From: Scenedesmus sp. ARA3
Lineage: Eukaryota > Chlorophyta > Chlorophyceae > Sphaeropleales > Scenedesmaceae
Direction of reading: 5' to 3'
DNA length: 64,000 nucleotides
Assembly (NCBI GenBank): GCA_004335835.1
Contig: RWJK01001284.1
Coordinates: 1 to 64,000 of the forward strand
This document shows positions 11,394 through 24,487 of this stretch, piece by piece. How positions within the stretch are numbered: position 1 is the stretch's first letter; each line of letters starts with the position of its first letter. Under the pieces are notes generated by a model, which worked only from the letters and a program-made list of their open reading frames with translations, had not been told where the DNA came from and searched no databases. Made by a program: the position numbers and the translations under genes.

Positions 11394-14300
11394 ATGAAAG
11401 TAGCCAGCAAGCCACCTGCGAGCCTGTGCGCAGCCCCAAGAGGGGGTGTGCAATTTCGCAGCAGCAAGTACGTTCGTGGGCCAGGAAGTAGCAAAAACAA
11501 TGCAGACAAGCTTGTGAGCTTCTTTACACAGCTTACTTTCTTGGCAGTGTGGAGAGCTCTCGGTACACTTTCGGCTCCTGTTGCACGCGTATTAGCGCTC
11601 TACATATGGACAGGGCGATCGTTCTTGAAGCTCACATCATTTAGCCAGACTCTAGTGCTGCGGCTTGTGGGCTGGCTGGGAGCACCTGCCTTCAGCCAGT
11701 CTAGGGCGCGATGGATACGCAGGTGGTCCTATGTACCCCTGGATGTGCGGAAATGGCATGTGGTCATAGGTAAGGAGACTGTGAGGGTGCTCCTTGCATT
11801 CTGGCAGCCCTCTGCACCGCATGCAGGTTCTATCACAGGCAGCCAGCAATCTTTGTACCTGCAGCAGCCGCTCGCTGCTGCACCAAGCATACCCTATCCC
11901 ACCCTACCTCACACTGCTGTCCTGCAAACATCCTGATGCTCTCCTGCAGCCATGGCCATGACTGCCTCGCTGGTCAACTCGCTGGTGCGCCGCTGGCAAG
12001 AGTCGTGCGATGAGCGGCTGCGCCAGATCCGCGCCATCCAGGCGCGCATGGCAGCAGCCAGCAGCTACAGCGAGTGGCGCGAGTTTGCTCAGCAGCTGGA
12101 CGCAATGGGGCACTGCAGGGGCGGCGACGTCAGCGGCAAGATCCGGGAGAACCTGTACGACCGCAAGCTGCTGCAGCAGAAGCTTGCTCACCTGCAGAGC
12201 GTACGGGAGCACGGCAACGGGCGGGATATGATGTTTGCGCTGCGCACAGACCTCATACGCAACATCGCCAATGTTGCCAAAAGGTGAGAGGAATTGTTAG
12301 CAGGCATGATGACAGGAGCAGCGGTGGTGGCCATTTGCAGCAGCAGCTGGTAGAGCAGGAGAGTCAGCAGTGGTACTGCAGCGGTACTGCTGCAGAACCG
12401 CTGGTACCGCAGCACAGCATGCGGGACTGACATAACAGTGTTGGACGACAGCAACACCAGCTCGTGCTGGACCCTCTCAGTTGGCTCAGCGCAGTGTTAC
12501 AGCCGTGTGTAGCCAGGCAGTGCTAGCAGTCACAGGCGGCTTGCAGCAAGCGTGAGCTGTGCATTCCCAGCAGTTGCAGCACAGCCTAGCCTATGCATGA
12601 CACCCTTGTGTTAGTGCTGCCAGGGTAATATGCAACCGGGCAGCAAATGCCTTGAGAAGCAGCTCGTGCAGCAGTTGATGAGCAGCCCAGCTGTGGAGCA
12701 AAGCTTGCCAATGGCAGCAAGGAAAGCATCCTGAGGCACCGCAGCAGCAGCTCCTGACAGCACCAGCACTAGCAGCACTGCCGCTCCGGCTGCACTGCGC
12801 TTAATGTGACCGCACCCCTTCTCCGCTGCCATTGGCAAGCTCCCTGCCCGTTGCCCCCGCAGCCAACTGCACGAGCACTGTTACTGCTGCTGACCACCAC
12901 ATGCTCTGACTGTGCTGCACCGCATGCTGCTGCACCCCTGCCCCTGCAACCGCACCTCTGCCTCCGCAGCCAGCTGCACGAGCACTACTACGCTTAATCT
13001 GACCGCACCCCTTCTCCGCTGCCATGTTTCTTGCAACCGCATCTTGCACCCCTGCAGCCAGCTGCACGAGCACTACTACGAGCTGCCGGCGCCCATCCGC
13101 GGCTACATCCAGGAGGTGAAGGCGCAGCTGGCGCAGCTCACCGAGTGGCCTGAGGCAGGCATCGACGTGGAGGAGAAGCTGAGCTTCTTCAAGGAGACGC
13201 GCCACGCGTACGGCCGCACCGCGCTGCTGCTGTCTGGCGGCGGCGGCCTGGGCAGCTTCCACCTGGTGGGTGGCTGGTTGGTTTTGGCTGAAGGAGCAAG
13301 CAGCTAGCGCAGCCAGCAGCAAGAGCAGCAATGGCTTGTGCCCCTGCCAGTATACAGACCCTTCTGGATGAATGATACGGCATTTGTTTGCAGCGCGGGG
13401 TAACATGTGCGCTGCTTGGGATGCTGGGATTGTCTGCGTCCATGAGCTCTTGCCGCAGCACACAATTATTTGCCTTACAACTCTTGCTCACTCTCTGCTG
13501 CCGATGGCTGCTGCCCTGCCCCAACTCACCTTCATGCCATGCAGGGCGTGGTCAAGGCGCTGTTTGAGCACACCATGCTGCCCCGTGTGCTAGCCGGCAG
13601 CAGCGTGGGCAGCATCGTTGCGGGCATTGTTGGCACGCGCACCGACGACGAGCTGCGCGAGACGTTCCGCAAGCTGGACGAGGTGGAGCTGTCCTTCTTC
13701 AACAACAGCCGCGCGCTGGAGCTGGTGCACAGCTTCCTGCAGAAGGGCGCGCTGCACGACATGAGCTACCTGCAGGTGCGGCAACGGGCTGGTGGCATGG
13801 TCGTGCCTGTTGCATTGCATGTGTTTTGTCTGCGGGTGATGTGGCGTAACAGTGTGACGTAGAAACAGCATTTGCATGTGATGCATCGCGTTCACGACAT
13901 GAGCTACCTGCAGGTGCGGCGGGGGACTGCTGGGCGGCGTTGCGACGGCACGGATGAGTGTGTTTGATGTGCTGACATTTGTTTCATTTGCAGGTGATGT
14001 GACAGTGCAGTGTGACTTGGAAGCAGCAGTTGCACGTGATGGGTTGATTGCGCTGGTTTCCTGCAACTTGCGCATGTAGCACTGCAACTTGCGCATGTAG
14101 CATATATCCCCTGCATGCAAGCTGGGCTGCTGCCAGCACAGCCATCTGCTTGTTGACAGCACACCTGCTGCCTCTGGCGTTGCTCTAGCCCTCACGTGCT
14201 GCACCTGGCCTCACCTTCCCTCTCACCCCTTGCAGCGCAAGCTGAAGGCGCTCATTGGCAACTACACCTTCCTGGAGGCCTACGAGCGCACCGGGCGCAT

Positions 14301-16961
14301 CCTCAACGTCAGCGTGTGCCCTGCGGACACAAATGAGCCGGCCCGCCTGCTCAACTACCTCACTGCGCCACAGGTGTGGTGGTGTGTTGATGTTTCTGCT
14401 GTTTATAAGCCTCAACAGGTCAGCATCAGCACGTATCTTGATGCAAGAGTCGGCCGGGCTGTTAGCATGAGTGGCACAGAGGAAGCAATCAGCTTGCCTG
14501 CGCTGCTGTGCTGTTGAAGCTTCCGCATGTGACCGCCGTTCTGCTGCCGCTGCTGCTGCTGCCACCTGTCCAGGCGCTGATCTGGTCTGCTGTTGCGGCC
14601 AGCAGCGCCTTCCCCGGGCTGTTCCACCCTCAGGACCTGCTGGCGCGCAACGCGCGCGGCGAGGAGGTCAGGTGAGCCTTGCTTGGCGGGGGCCGAGGGT
14701 GGGGGCGCTGTTGGTTGGCTTGCTGTTACTTGCTTATGGCCTCTAGTTGCTGTTCATGCTGGGAGGTGACTGTAGTGCTGTCTTGCTAGCAGGGATGCTC
14801 AGCCATCAATCCTGTTTTCATGTCACACGGCTAAAATCCAAGTGCGTGCTGCGTCGCTGGTTTGATGTGCCGCAGGTTCAACGCGCCGTCGCTGTCAGAC
14901 AACGTGTCGCGGCGCTGGCGAGACGGCTCCCTGGAGCTTGACCTGCCCACCTTTCTGCTGAGCGAGATGTTCAACTGCAACCACTTCATTGTAAGCCAGA
15001 CCAACCCGCACATTGCGCCGCTGCTCAACCTGAAGAAGAGCCTCAGCAGGCGCTGGGCCAACCTGCTGGAGCTGGAGCTGCGGCACAGGTGGGTGCCAGC
15101 CTGGGGGTTTGTACGTGTTTGATGATGTTCTACTGATTCAGGGTGGAGGGGATGTGGGCTTGTGGGCGGACCTGCCAGAGCTGCAGCTGCGGCACAGGTG
15201 GGTGCCAGAGTTTGGGTTGTGTCCATGTTTGATGTTCTTGTTTCATTGTTTGTAGTCCATGGTGGGAAAGATGTGGGCTTGCTGGCAGGCTAGCGGTCCT
15301 GCGTGCACTGCTTTGCTCTCCTGCCGTCCATTGTCCGACGTTCGCGTTGTGGTGTGTGGCGCTGCGTGGCTGCCTGCAGGTGTGCGCAGATGCAGTGCAT
15401 CTTGCCGGACTGGTTCCCCACCAAGTGGCTCACGCTGTTCACGCAGCCCTGGGAGGGGGACATCACCGTGGTGTTGCCCAGCCACCTGTGGAACCTGGGC
15501 AAGACCATGGTCAACCCCACCACGCTCGACATCCTTGCGGCCACCAAACAGGGCGAGCTCGCAATCTGGGAGAAGCTCTCCGCGATCGAAACCAACTGCA
15601 CGATCGAGGCCACGCTCGACGCGTGCCTGGCCTGGCTGACGAACAAGGCCCGCGAGCGGCCGCTCACGGGCTTGACTTCTCGCATCCCGAGCTGGCTGAG
15701 CATGCCAGCTGTTGGGCAGCAGGCCGTGGCCAGCTGGGGCAACCCGCTGGATGCAGGAGCCAGCCCAGGCGGCCGGCTGTGGCACCGCAGCAAGAGCAGC
15801 CAGGCGCTGCTCAATGGCAGCAGCGGGCACCTGCCCGCGCTGCTGCAGGCACAGCAGCAGGCGAAGCAGCAGCAGGGCTCCGCAGGGACGAGCCCTTCAG
15901 CAGTGGGGCCGGGCGGCGCGTGGTACTTTGCAGGAGGCAATGCGGCGCTGTCTGCGTCTGCGCTGCTGGGATCGGCCGGCGTGGGGGGCGCCGTGCACAA
16001 GGGCGATGCAGTAGCAGCGGCAGCAGCAGCAGCAGGGTCTGCTGCAGGTGTGCCGGCCGGGCTGTATGGTGGTGTGCCTGCGACCGTGTCGGATGCCATT
16101 GCAGCAATGGCAGATGGCGCCAACATGGGAGGCACGCACCGTGGCTATAGCTACACGGCCGCAGCGCTGCATTCAGCGCACCTGCAGCAGCACGGCAGCC
16201 CGGCAGTAGCATCCGCGCATGCGCAGGCAGCTGCAGCAGCAGTAGCTGCACACGCGAGTGCTGCCAGTGCGCTGCATGCGCCGCTGGCAGGTTCGGCGTA
16301 TGGCAGCAGCGGCAGCAGCGGTTCAGGGTTTGTGGTTGGCAGCCCAGGCAGCTCTGGCTTTGTGAGCAGCGCAGGCAGCGGCGGCGGCAGTGCAGCAGCG
16401 CTGTCGGTACCGCCAACAATCCACGAAGGTATGCCGGATGACAGGCCGCCGCGTGTTACTTCCTGGGGACGTAACGACATCGCTGACAGCGTGTCAGACT
16501 TCCCTGCTAGCTGCTCTGGGGGTGGCTACAGCGCTGCAGGCAGTGGCAGCAGCAGCAGGGCCGGCCGTGCGCACCAGCAAGCAGTGGCGTCTGCTGCGGC
16601 GGCAGTGGCAGCAGCCGCTGCAGCAGCAGGCGAGCAGGCTGCTCGTGACGGAGCAGCATCCCAGCAGCAGCAGCAGCAGCAGCATGAGCAGCCAGGTACC
16701 CCTGACTCAGCACAGACGGTCAGCAGCGCCGCTGCTAGCAACAGCAGCAGGCTGGTCAAGCGGCGCAGCAGCGCCAGCAGCACCTGCAGCAGCGGCAGCA
16801 GCAGCAGCTCCCAGGTGCACTCTGAGGTTGTGGGCCAGCTGGACTGCTGTGATAGCAGCGTGGTGACTGACATCTGGAGCATGTTCATGCCACTGGCTAC
16901 GTCCTCGCTGGCGCTGCAGGCTGCAGCCGAGGCGGAGGGCCTGGACTTCATTGCGCCCTGA
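11394..16961 (+). CDS. SDP1: SDP1-type patatin triacylglycerol lipase
   Basis: Eight exons (11394-11769, 11950-12283, 13058-13265, 13545-13775, 14236-14373, 14574-14671, 14876-15088, 15380-16961) join in phase to 1,059 residues. Hydrophobic N-terminus (about 40-100), then the DUF3336-like region ([34 protein letters not shown]), then the patatin core: glycine-rich oxyanion loop [10 protein letters not shown], nucleophile elbow GSSVGS (catalytic Ser about 326), and RRWRDGS with catalytic Asp about 478, followed by [14 protein letters not shown] and [14 protein letters not shown]. This order and wording match plant SUGAR-DEPENDENT1 and yeast TGL3/4/5, which hydrolyse triacylglycerol at lipid droplets to release fatty acids for peroxisomal beta-oxidation. 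The glycine loop reads GGGGLG where plant SDP1 has GGASLG. Residues from about 630 onward are a long Ala/Ser/Gly/Gln low-complexity tail ending FIAP. Three introns carry tandem copies of exon edges. Confidence 0.94.
12859..13081 (+). repeat. tandem copies of lipase exon 3 acceptor edge
   Basis: The bases spanning the 3' splice site and first codons of exon 3 (CAGCCAGCTGCACGAGCAC) occur three times: 12,859-12,884, 12,966-12,991 and the functional copy at 13,055-13,081. Flanking intron sequence (TGACCGCACCCCTTCTCCGC) is also duplicated near 12,803 and 12,999, so the unit spans intron and exon. The copies carry potential acceptors. Confidence 0.9.
13756..13920 (+). repeat. duplicated lipase exon 4 donor edge
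   Basis: CACGACATGAGCTACCTGCA followed by GGTGCGG occurs at the true exon 4 end (13,756-13,782) and again in the following intron at about 13,893-13,920, roughly 137 bases apart, with degenerate continuation of intron sequence after both copies. Confidence 0.9.
15074..15215 (+). repeat. duplicated lipase exon 7 donor edge
   Basis: The exon 7 end plus donor (GAGCTGCGGCACAGGTGGGT) is repeated about 106 bases downstream as GCAGCTGCGGCACAGGTGGGT near 15,182-15,202. The following intron text (GTGTTTGATG, GATGTGGGCTTG) is repeated too. Confidence 0.88.
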
Positions 16962-19900
16962 GGAAGCACCACCAGCACCACCACCAGCAGCAGCAGCAGC
17001 AGCAGTAGCAGCAGCGTGAGGATATGTCGCTGCTGGTGGCAGCTGTGGCTGTTTGAAAGTTGTTGGCCTGGCAAGTGCGCGCCAGCCCAGGTGCCGTCTG
17101 TGTACATGCTGAAGACGCTGCCTTGTACATGTATACGTAGTTGTTGGCTGTTTTGTGTACTTTTGCTCTTGCATGCAGTTTTGGCAGGTAGGCAGCAGGC
17201 TTATGTGGGATCTTTGTACCAGGCCAGTTTCATTCAGGTGTTGTCGAGGTGGAGGCTGCAAGGTAGTGCAGCTGGCATGGTTGAGCAGCGTCCACGGCAT
17301 GTCCTGCTCTTGCATATTTGGTGCAGCGCAGCACGCATGCGAACCGCGTATCGGTGTCAGCAGACATGCTCTTGGATCTGGCTCGCTGCTGCGCGCACTG
17401 GCTGTGCTCGGCTGCTTTTTGTGACATGTGCTGCGTAAGCAGATTTTGGCGTGGAGCGCCACGCATTGGATGTGCGGGGCAGCTGCAGCAGCGGTGTCCT
17501 GGCATCAACACTGAGCACTGCATGACCCAGGACTGCTGCTATCTTTGCAGCCGCTTTGTAGCGTTACATGGTGATGAAGTGAAATTGTTGCCGGACGTGG
17601 ATCTCTTTGCAGTTGCTTTATGCGTGTTGTGTGTGCTTGTCGTGCGTGTGTAGCTGCTGCAGCCAGCGACTAGCAATGCTTGCATTGCTGCCGTGTGAGT
17701 TTGTTTGCGTGGCAGCGTGTCGTATCCGGGCAAGCGTCTGCAAGACAGACAAAGTGCTGGATGCATGCAGTTATGCATCGTGTGTTGAGTCAGCTTGCAG
17801 CAACCCCAACAGAGCAGTGTGTTGTTGCTTGAACCTGTGTGGTGTCTGGGTGGGCGAGTGTGCGCGTGCACCGGTTACCTCGCGTGTTTCCCTCTCCATC
17901 TGTGTTTCCAACTCGTCCGCTGTTTTGGGGCAGTCAGGCGCAGCTCAAACTCAGCTGGCCACAGTTTTGCATCCTACCACAGCGCACCTTTTGAAAAGTC
18001 GGGTGCTGCTGGATGTTGGGGCGGGCGTGTGGGTGCCCTGCTGCCAGTCTTTCCACCTGTGGGCGCCAATGAAATGGTAGTGCAGCAGCTAGCTGGTCTG
18101 CGCTGAGGGTGTGCACACACCCTGTGTGACGGCCCTGCAGCAGGCTGGCTTGCTGCACAGCTGAGCCAGCAATTGCCCAGCAGGTCTTTGTTAGGGTTTG
18201 CGCAGCCGCAAGGGCTAGCATGCCTTTGCCTGTTGGTGCCTCGCTCAACCCGGTACGCCTGCAGCTGGGGTTGAGCCGGGCTGTGCTGTATTTGCTTGTT
18301 ATTCTGGGTGTATGCTGCTGGTATGTGTTGCGACCCACCCACTGCTGTGTGCGGGTCTGGGCTTTGACAGCTTGTGATGTGGCGCATCCTGCCACGCGTG
18401 TGTGCAATGTGCTTGTTGTACAATATCCAGCGCCCGATTGTATGCTGACATGTCGTTCCAGTGGGTGTGTTCTTTGCAATTCATGGCCGGCTCACATTTT
18501 CTTGCGTGAGCTGGCCCCAGGCGTACTTGTTATTGGATTGCGTCGTATGACAGGTGTTGCGGCGTGTCAGGATGTGACTGCGATGACGATAATGGTACAA
18601 ACCAACGTGTCGTGGCTTGGTCAGGACTTGGGGCTTGTCTCAGTCATTTAGATGCTCTGCCGCAGCTCAGGGAATCTGATCTGATCAGCTGAGGTGAGTG
18701 AGCTCTTTGTTGCTTCGGCACTGCATTTGCTGTGGTGCGGGCTGGGCGTGCTGCGATTTCATCTCTGCGTGCTTTGCCTGTGGCTGTCATGCCTGTGCAT
18801 TGCCAGCCTTGGCGCAGCTGCAGCTGGTGACCTGCCCCTGTGCTCTCAAATATTCATGGCGACAGCATGTCTTGAGTGGGTGCAGTATATGCGGTGGCTG
18901 CCAACGCTCGGGAGCATGTTGGGCTGGTGATTTGAGAGTGGCCCACTCTGCAGCAAACAGCAGCTCGCCTGGCCCGTAAGTGCAGCTGTGATGGCCTCTT
19001 CTCGCCTCGTTTCTTGCATGCCGGGGTCCTGCAGTATTTCCGCGTGCGGGCGTGTGATGCTTGCCGCTGCAGGTTGGCGCATGCTGGTTTCCATACCGCG
19101 TGCGCGTGTGATGCTCCACAATAATCAACACCCCGTCTTCCAGCTGATTTGCGTTGTGTGGCAGCCTTGCCGCTTTGTCGGCTTGCGCCTGTCCATGGAC
19201 AGCTGGCCAGCTCTGACCAGCTGCTGGATCTTACACAGCTGCAGCAGCTGTTGGCAGCTGTTGTGGATCGTGGTTTGGCGTGGAGCTGTGCGCCCTCCCA
19301 GCATCTGCCACGGGTTGGTCTAAACGCAAGGTGGAGATGCTACGGCTAGGAGCATGCAGTAGTCGACGCCAGGTCGAGTGAAGCGGCTTTTGCTTTGTTG
19401 AATCGTATGCTGCTCAAGCAGCAGCTCAAGGCCAGGCAGTGCTGGCCTGGTGCTGGGCTGCATTTCTTGAAAGAGTGGCTTGGATGTCGGCTAGGCAGCG
19501 CAGCGTCCGCCTTTTCATGCCGCAGTCGCTTTGTCCCCAGAGTTCTGTGCTTGATTGTCTTCGTGTATGTGTACGTGTATGTGTTGCGCAAGTGTGCAGG
19601 AGAGTGTGCAGGGGGTGGTATGGCGAGTCTGAGAGCCGCAACATTGATGGCCAATTCAGATACAGGATTGGCAGTGTGGGCAACCAGGAGCAGGATGTGG
19701 GGCTTTGTGTGTGGGTATGCAATATTTACCGGGGCTGTGCAATTGTGTGCTTGACATTTCCCGCACGGCTGGTGGGTGTGGCGCAATGTGCCCTGGGCCT
19801 GCATGCATGTGTTGACAGGGATTGCCATAGCGAGTTGTTCTTTGTTGCTGTGCATGCTGCACATTTGATTGCCAGGTCGTATTGACTGGCAACAATGACA

Positions 19901-20800
19901 GGATTGTATTGCAGTTCTACCCACAACAGTGTTAGTGGCCATGCATGTTCAAGGTCTGTGTTGTCCCAAGAGTAGGTAGCTGTGCAGCAGGTGCACGTGC
20001 ACTTTTGGGTTATGTGCGAAGATGTGTGACTGCGCATCAGCCGATTTTGTCAGCAGGCTATGCAGATGCTGTAGGCAGACATTGGTGTGACCGAGTCTGG
20101 CATGTGCCTCTCCATAGCTTTGCAAGACAGCCAACGTGCTGACACTCTTGTATGAAGATGCGCACATTGCGCACCTCGCTCTTTGGCAGTTGCTGATTAT
20201 GAACATCCTTTTTGGCCGTTTTCGTGACAATCGTGTGCATGCTTCCGGTAACCAGCCTGAGACCAATGCCAAGATTTCGCGGGAAGTGTGTAGAGTGAGC
20301 ATCGTTCTGTTCAGAGGCACAGTTCTTGAGAGAAAGCATGCTGTCCAGCCGCAAGATATTGCGGGAATTGCGTGATATTCTGAGAAGGATCGTGCAACTC
20401 GGCACTACTTTGGCTGCTAAATCAGCCGTTGATGTTGAAACAAAAGCTGCAATGGCGCGGCATGCCGTGCGAAGGTCACGACCCTGCCAGGGCTCATGTC
20501 GACCCAGAAGCTGGGTCCCAGCTGCCTTCATCACACTTGCCAAACTCATGGTGACCATTAATGATATGATGGACAAAGTTTTACGTGCGGCTTCTTAGCT
20601 GCTACTTGCAGGCTCGGCCGGGGCCTCCCCTTGCGGAAAACCCTTGCGGAACACCGGCACCGACAAAGAAGCTGCATACGGTTACACTGGCTGTGTCACA
20701 TTTGTGGACCATAAATGCTACAAGCAGGCCAGAGTGCTTTGCTTGGTGTTTCGTTCTGTGTAATTGCTTGTACTTGTCAGGAATCAAAAAGCCCGCCACC
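16962..20800 (+). other. TG-rich 3' flank / intergenic
   Basis: About 3.8 kb without a supported exon. The plus strand is TG-rich to about 20,000, as downstream of the other plus-strand genes. From about 20,130 to 20,620 composition becomes less skewed; an 86-residue ATG frame there is listed separately. A GATC-rich spot (GATCTGATCTGATCAG) sits near 18,676. Confidence 0.35.
20338..20598 (+). CDS. possible small protein, uncertain
   Basis: An 86-residue frame starting at ATG 20,338 reads fairly naturally at first (SSRKILRELRDILRRIVQLG), suggesting an amphipathic helix, and ends in MMDKVLRAAS. The opposite strand is open for even longer over the same bases, no splice or domain support exists, and it sits only 200 bases before the oxidase gene. 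It may be an unannotated upstream exon, a decayed fragment or chance. I see no family resemblance. Confidence 0.15.
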   Translation: MLSSRKILRELRDILRRIVQLGTTLAAKSAVDVETKAAMARHAVRRSRPCQGSCRPRSWVPAAFITLAKLMVTINDMMDKVLRAAS

Positions 20801-22410
20801 ATGGCTTCTTCCGTGGTGCTCCGAGTGGTGTTGCTCTCGTGGGCTGCACTCGCAGTTCTCGGTGAGTCCCATCAGCACCAACAAATAATCGCTGCTTTAT
20901 TCGACCCGCCCTTTATGCAGCAGATGCCCAAGCCAGTGCTAGCCCCACAGTCTGTGTCATCAGGCTGGCCTGCTGCTGACCAGCTTCCTGGAGCTGTGAA
21001 ATGCTGACAGCAGCTGCTGCTTGCCAAACTGCTTGCCCCTGCAGGAGCTGCAACCCAGAACGCCGAAATCGATGTTTATGAGACACCCAGCTCGTACGTC
21101 GCAGCTTACCATTACCTGCAGTGTGGCGCAGACTCCCTCCCCGTGCCAACTAGCACAGCAGAGGTGGCTTCCATAATCAGCTTCTACTATCCAAAGGCCT
21201 CAGCAGGGCAGCAAGTCACAGTGCGTGCCTCTCGGCCCAAATTCCACAGCACAGCCACCTTTGTGTGCCCAGTGGCGCCTTCGCCTGTGAGGCCTGCAGC
21301 AGTCAGCCAGGAGCAGGCGGCCCGCACAGCAGTTGCTAGCTCAAAGCCCCTGGAGGTTGCCATCCTCCACAACAAGCTCAACACGGTATGTTTGCAGCGC
21401 AGTAGACTGTCTGTGCTTGGTGCGCGCATGCAGCATGTCCAGTGATGAGCATGCTTGGTCACACCTGCAATGGCACACCGCAGCATGCTTTCACGAGCAG
21501 GTTTGACAGCCTCTGGTAGCAGTTGCGGCAGCTGCATAACTCTGGCAGTCTCATCCTGTGTGTATGCTGCTGCGCAGGTGCTGGCAACCGACACTGCCAA
21601 GAGCACCATGCGTGTGGGTGCTGGCATGACGGTCGGGGAGCTGCTGACTGCAGCAACTAAGGCTGGCATGAGCGTGCAGGTGAGGGTGCACTGCCATACT
21701 GTTACGGTATGGTCGAGTTTGTTATGTACAGCCACAGTCTTCATGCAGGCTTGAGCGCCACATTAACAGCTGCCGCAGGAAGCTTCTATGCCCGGGATTA
21801 TCAGTGCTGCTCCACTTCAATCCTGCCGTCTTGGCGGAAGTCCCTGCCGGCTAACAAATGGGGCACAACATGCCATGCCATGCTGTGTGATCAGGTTGCC
21901 TTCCTGTGTGTCTGTACTGTGTTTCTGTACTGTAGATCGGATCCTGCCTGCTTACCAAGGCCTCACCCTTGCTGGAATTCTGGCCACGTCAGCACACGGA
22001 TCAGGCGACCTCACCACAAACACCCTCGCCGACACGGTGCTCGAAGTCACGTGGGTCGACGGGCGTGGCACCGTGCACGTGTCGCAGCCATCGGATCCAG
22101 AGTTCAAGGCTTTCAACGGCGGGTTGGGCATGTTTGGAGTTATTACGGAGCTCCTGCTGCAGCTGACGCCACCCACCAACACGGAGCTGATCACGGTCGT
22201 GAAAAATGACAAGGACATGATGGCTGAGATCAACAGGCTGCTCAAGGTGGGTCATGTACTACACCTCAAACAGCACACTGTTCCCGCTGTATACACACGC
22301 TTATTAGTACCTGCAAACTTCAAAGCCTGCAGATCCTATTTGCCTGAGGTCGCAGCCTTGACACATGATTGCACAAGTGACCCCACATGCTGCTGCTTCT
22401 GCTGCTGCGC

Positions 22411-22463
<53 letters not shown>

Positions 22464-24453
22464 GCACTGCTGCCTCCTGCAGATCAGCCCACACGTTCTC
22501 ATCCACTGGAGGCCAGACTCACACCAGTTCAAAGCCTTCCTGGCAAGGCTGGCGCCTGAGGGGGCAGCAGCAGCAACAGGCGTCAACATGACGGTGCTGC
22601 CCAACATCGCTGACCAGGTGGGCTGCTGCGGCGGCAAAGTGCACGTTGCGAGTGGGGAAGAACAGCATTTGTTGCATCGGCGCCTTGTGCAGCCAGCGGC
22701 AGCAGCAGCAGCAGCAGCAGCAGCAGCGGCGGCAGCGGCAGCAGCTCAGCCTGTTCACAAAGCCGCTTGCACAGCACAGGATCGCATGCTGTTTGACTGG
22801 CCAACTGATGCACAGCAGCACGTGCTTGCTTGCTGCACTGCAGCAACGCAGCACATGCCAACACACGATTGCGGCGAAAATTGTCATGCTGCCTGGCAAG
22901 CAGCGGCGGCATGGGTGATTGGCAAGAACTCCGCACTGCACGCTAGCCGCATGAGAAAGGGACAGTTGCTGAGCTCGCCTTTCTGCAATGCTGCTGCTGC
23001 TGCAGGCTCCTATGGCTGGTATGTTCAACATCTGGCACAGCGGCCTCAACGATGACAGCATCATGTCTAACCTGGTCTGCCCGCTAGTGGTAAGTACCAA
23101 TGATGATGCAGCCTGACCCAGGCCAGCAGTGTACAGCAGGCTGGTAGGCAGTCGGCAAGTTGGCATTGAGAGTCAACATAGCGAGCAAAGCTTCCTGATA
23201 TGAGCTGCTTGGCATGACCTATACACCAGTTTGGCGACTGCGTGCTGATACTGGTGCTTGCTCATCTGCGCTGCAGGCTGATGGGTCCATTTCGTCGGCC
23301 TGGGGGTCTGTCAACAGGCAGCGGGTGGCTAACGTGACTGGGCCAACCAACAAGTGGGTGGTTTACAAGCGTGTTAGCTGATGCGTAACAGAAAGTAAAG
23401 GATGGCACGCTTGCAGCCGCTGCAAAGCTTGCGGCAAGCTGTTTGATGCTGAGTGTCATGGCATGCAAGCGCACCACTGCCGTACTGCTGTTGCTGCTGT
23501 GGCAAGGCAAGGTGCAGCAGCCAGCCTGGCGGCGGCCGCCGTCTGCTGCTGCATGCACTACATGCGTTGCGGTTTGAGCAGTGCATTTCAGGTGGCAGGT
23601 GCTGCAGATCCTGCTTGGTGCAATTGAAACACAGCGATGTCGTTCACTAAGATTTTTGCTGCTGCTATTGTATGTGCTGTTATATGTGCCCTGCCATGCA
23701 GTTTGACCTCTGCAGAGTGTGATGAGCACTGCACTTGGAACGAGCACCGCGTGTTCAACGGCACAGCACAGGTGCGGGCAGCTGCTGCGTGGCGTAAACA
23801 TTTTTGTTCTGCAGCACGCATCATAGCAGAGTCAGCAGAACACACTGAGCGCCTGAACAGCACTGCTTGCAGCAACAATTATAAGGCACCCACCGACATG
23901 TTGACAACGTTGCAGCAGTTGTTGGCAAGTAGTCGGCAGTGTCTGGTAGCCATGCAGGCGCACGCCGTGCATAATCAGCGCACCCTGAACTGTTTGTTGC
24001 TGTGCTGCGCTCTGTGCTGTCTTGACAGGACGCTGAGTTCACGATTGAGTTTGCGCAGCTGGCCCACTGGATTGCTGACGTCAAGGCTGCATTTGATAGG
24101 GAGCTCAAGGAAGGGGGCAATGCCAGCTACCGCTGCCTAGGCCTGGGGTACATGTGGTGAGCGATTAATGCTTGTGTTTCTGGATTCGGCTAGGGTTCCT
24201 GCCAGGGTTCAACGGTTTAGGTTTGTACAACAGTACCACTGCATGATTGTGGCAATGCCAGCTACCGCTGCCTGGGCCTGGGGTACATGTGGTGAGCGAT
24301 TCATACTTGTGTTTTTGGTTTTGGCTATTCCTGCAAGGGTTCAACCGTTCAGGTTTGTACACCTGTACCACTGCGTGACCGTGGCAGTGCCAGCTAGCGC
24401 TGCCTGGGCCTGGGATACATGTGGTGACCCTGCTGCGCTGACTTTCCGTGTTC

Positions 24454-24487
<34 letters not shown>

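Noticed and set aside
15290..16135. 281-codon minus-strand open frame
   Set aside because: Shadow of the last SDP1 exon, whose plus-strand frame matches known lipase sequence.
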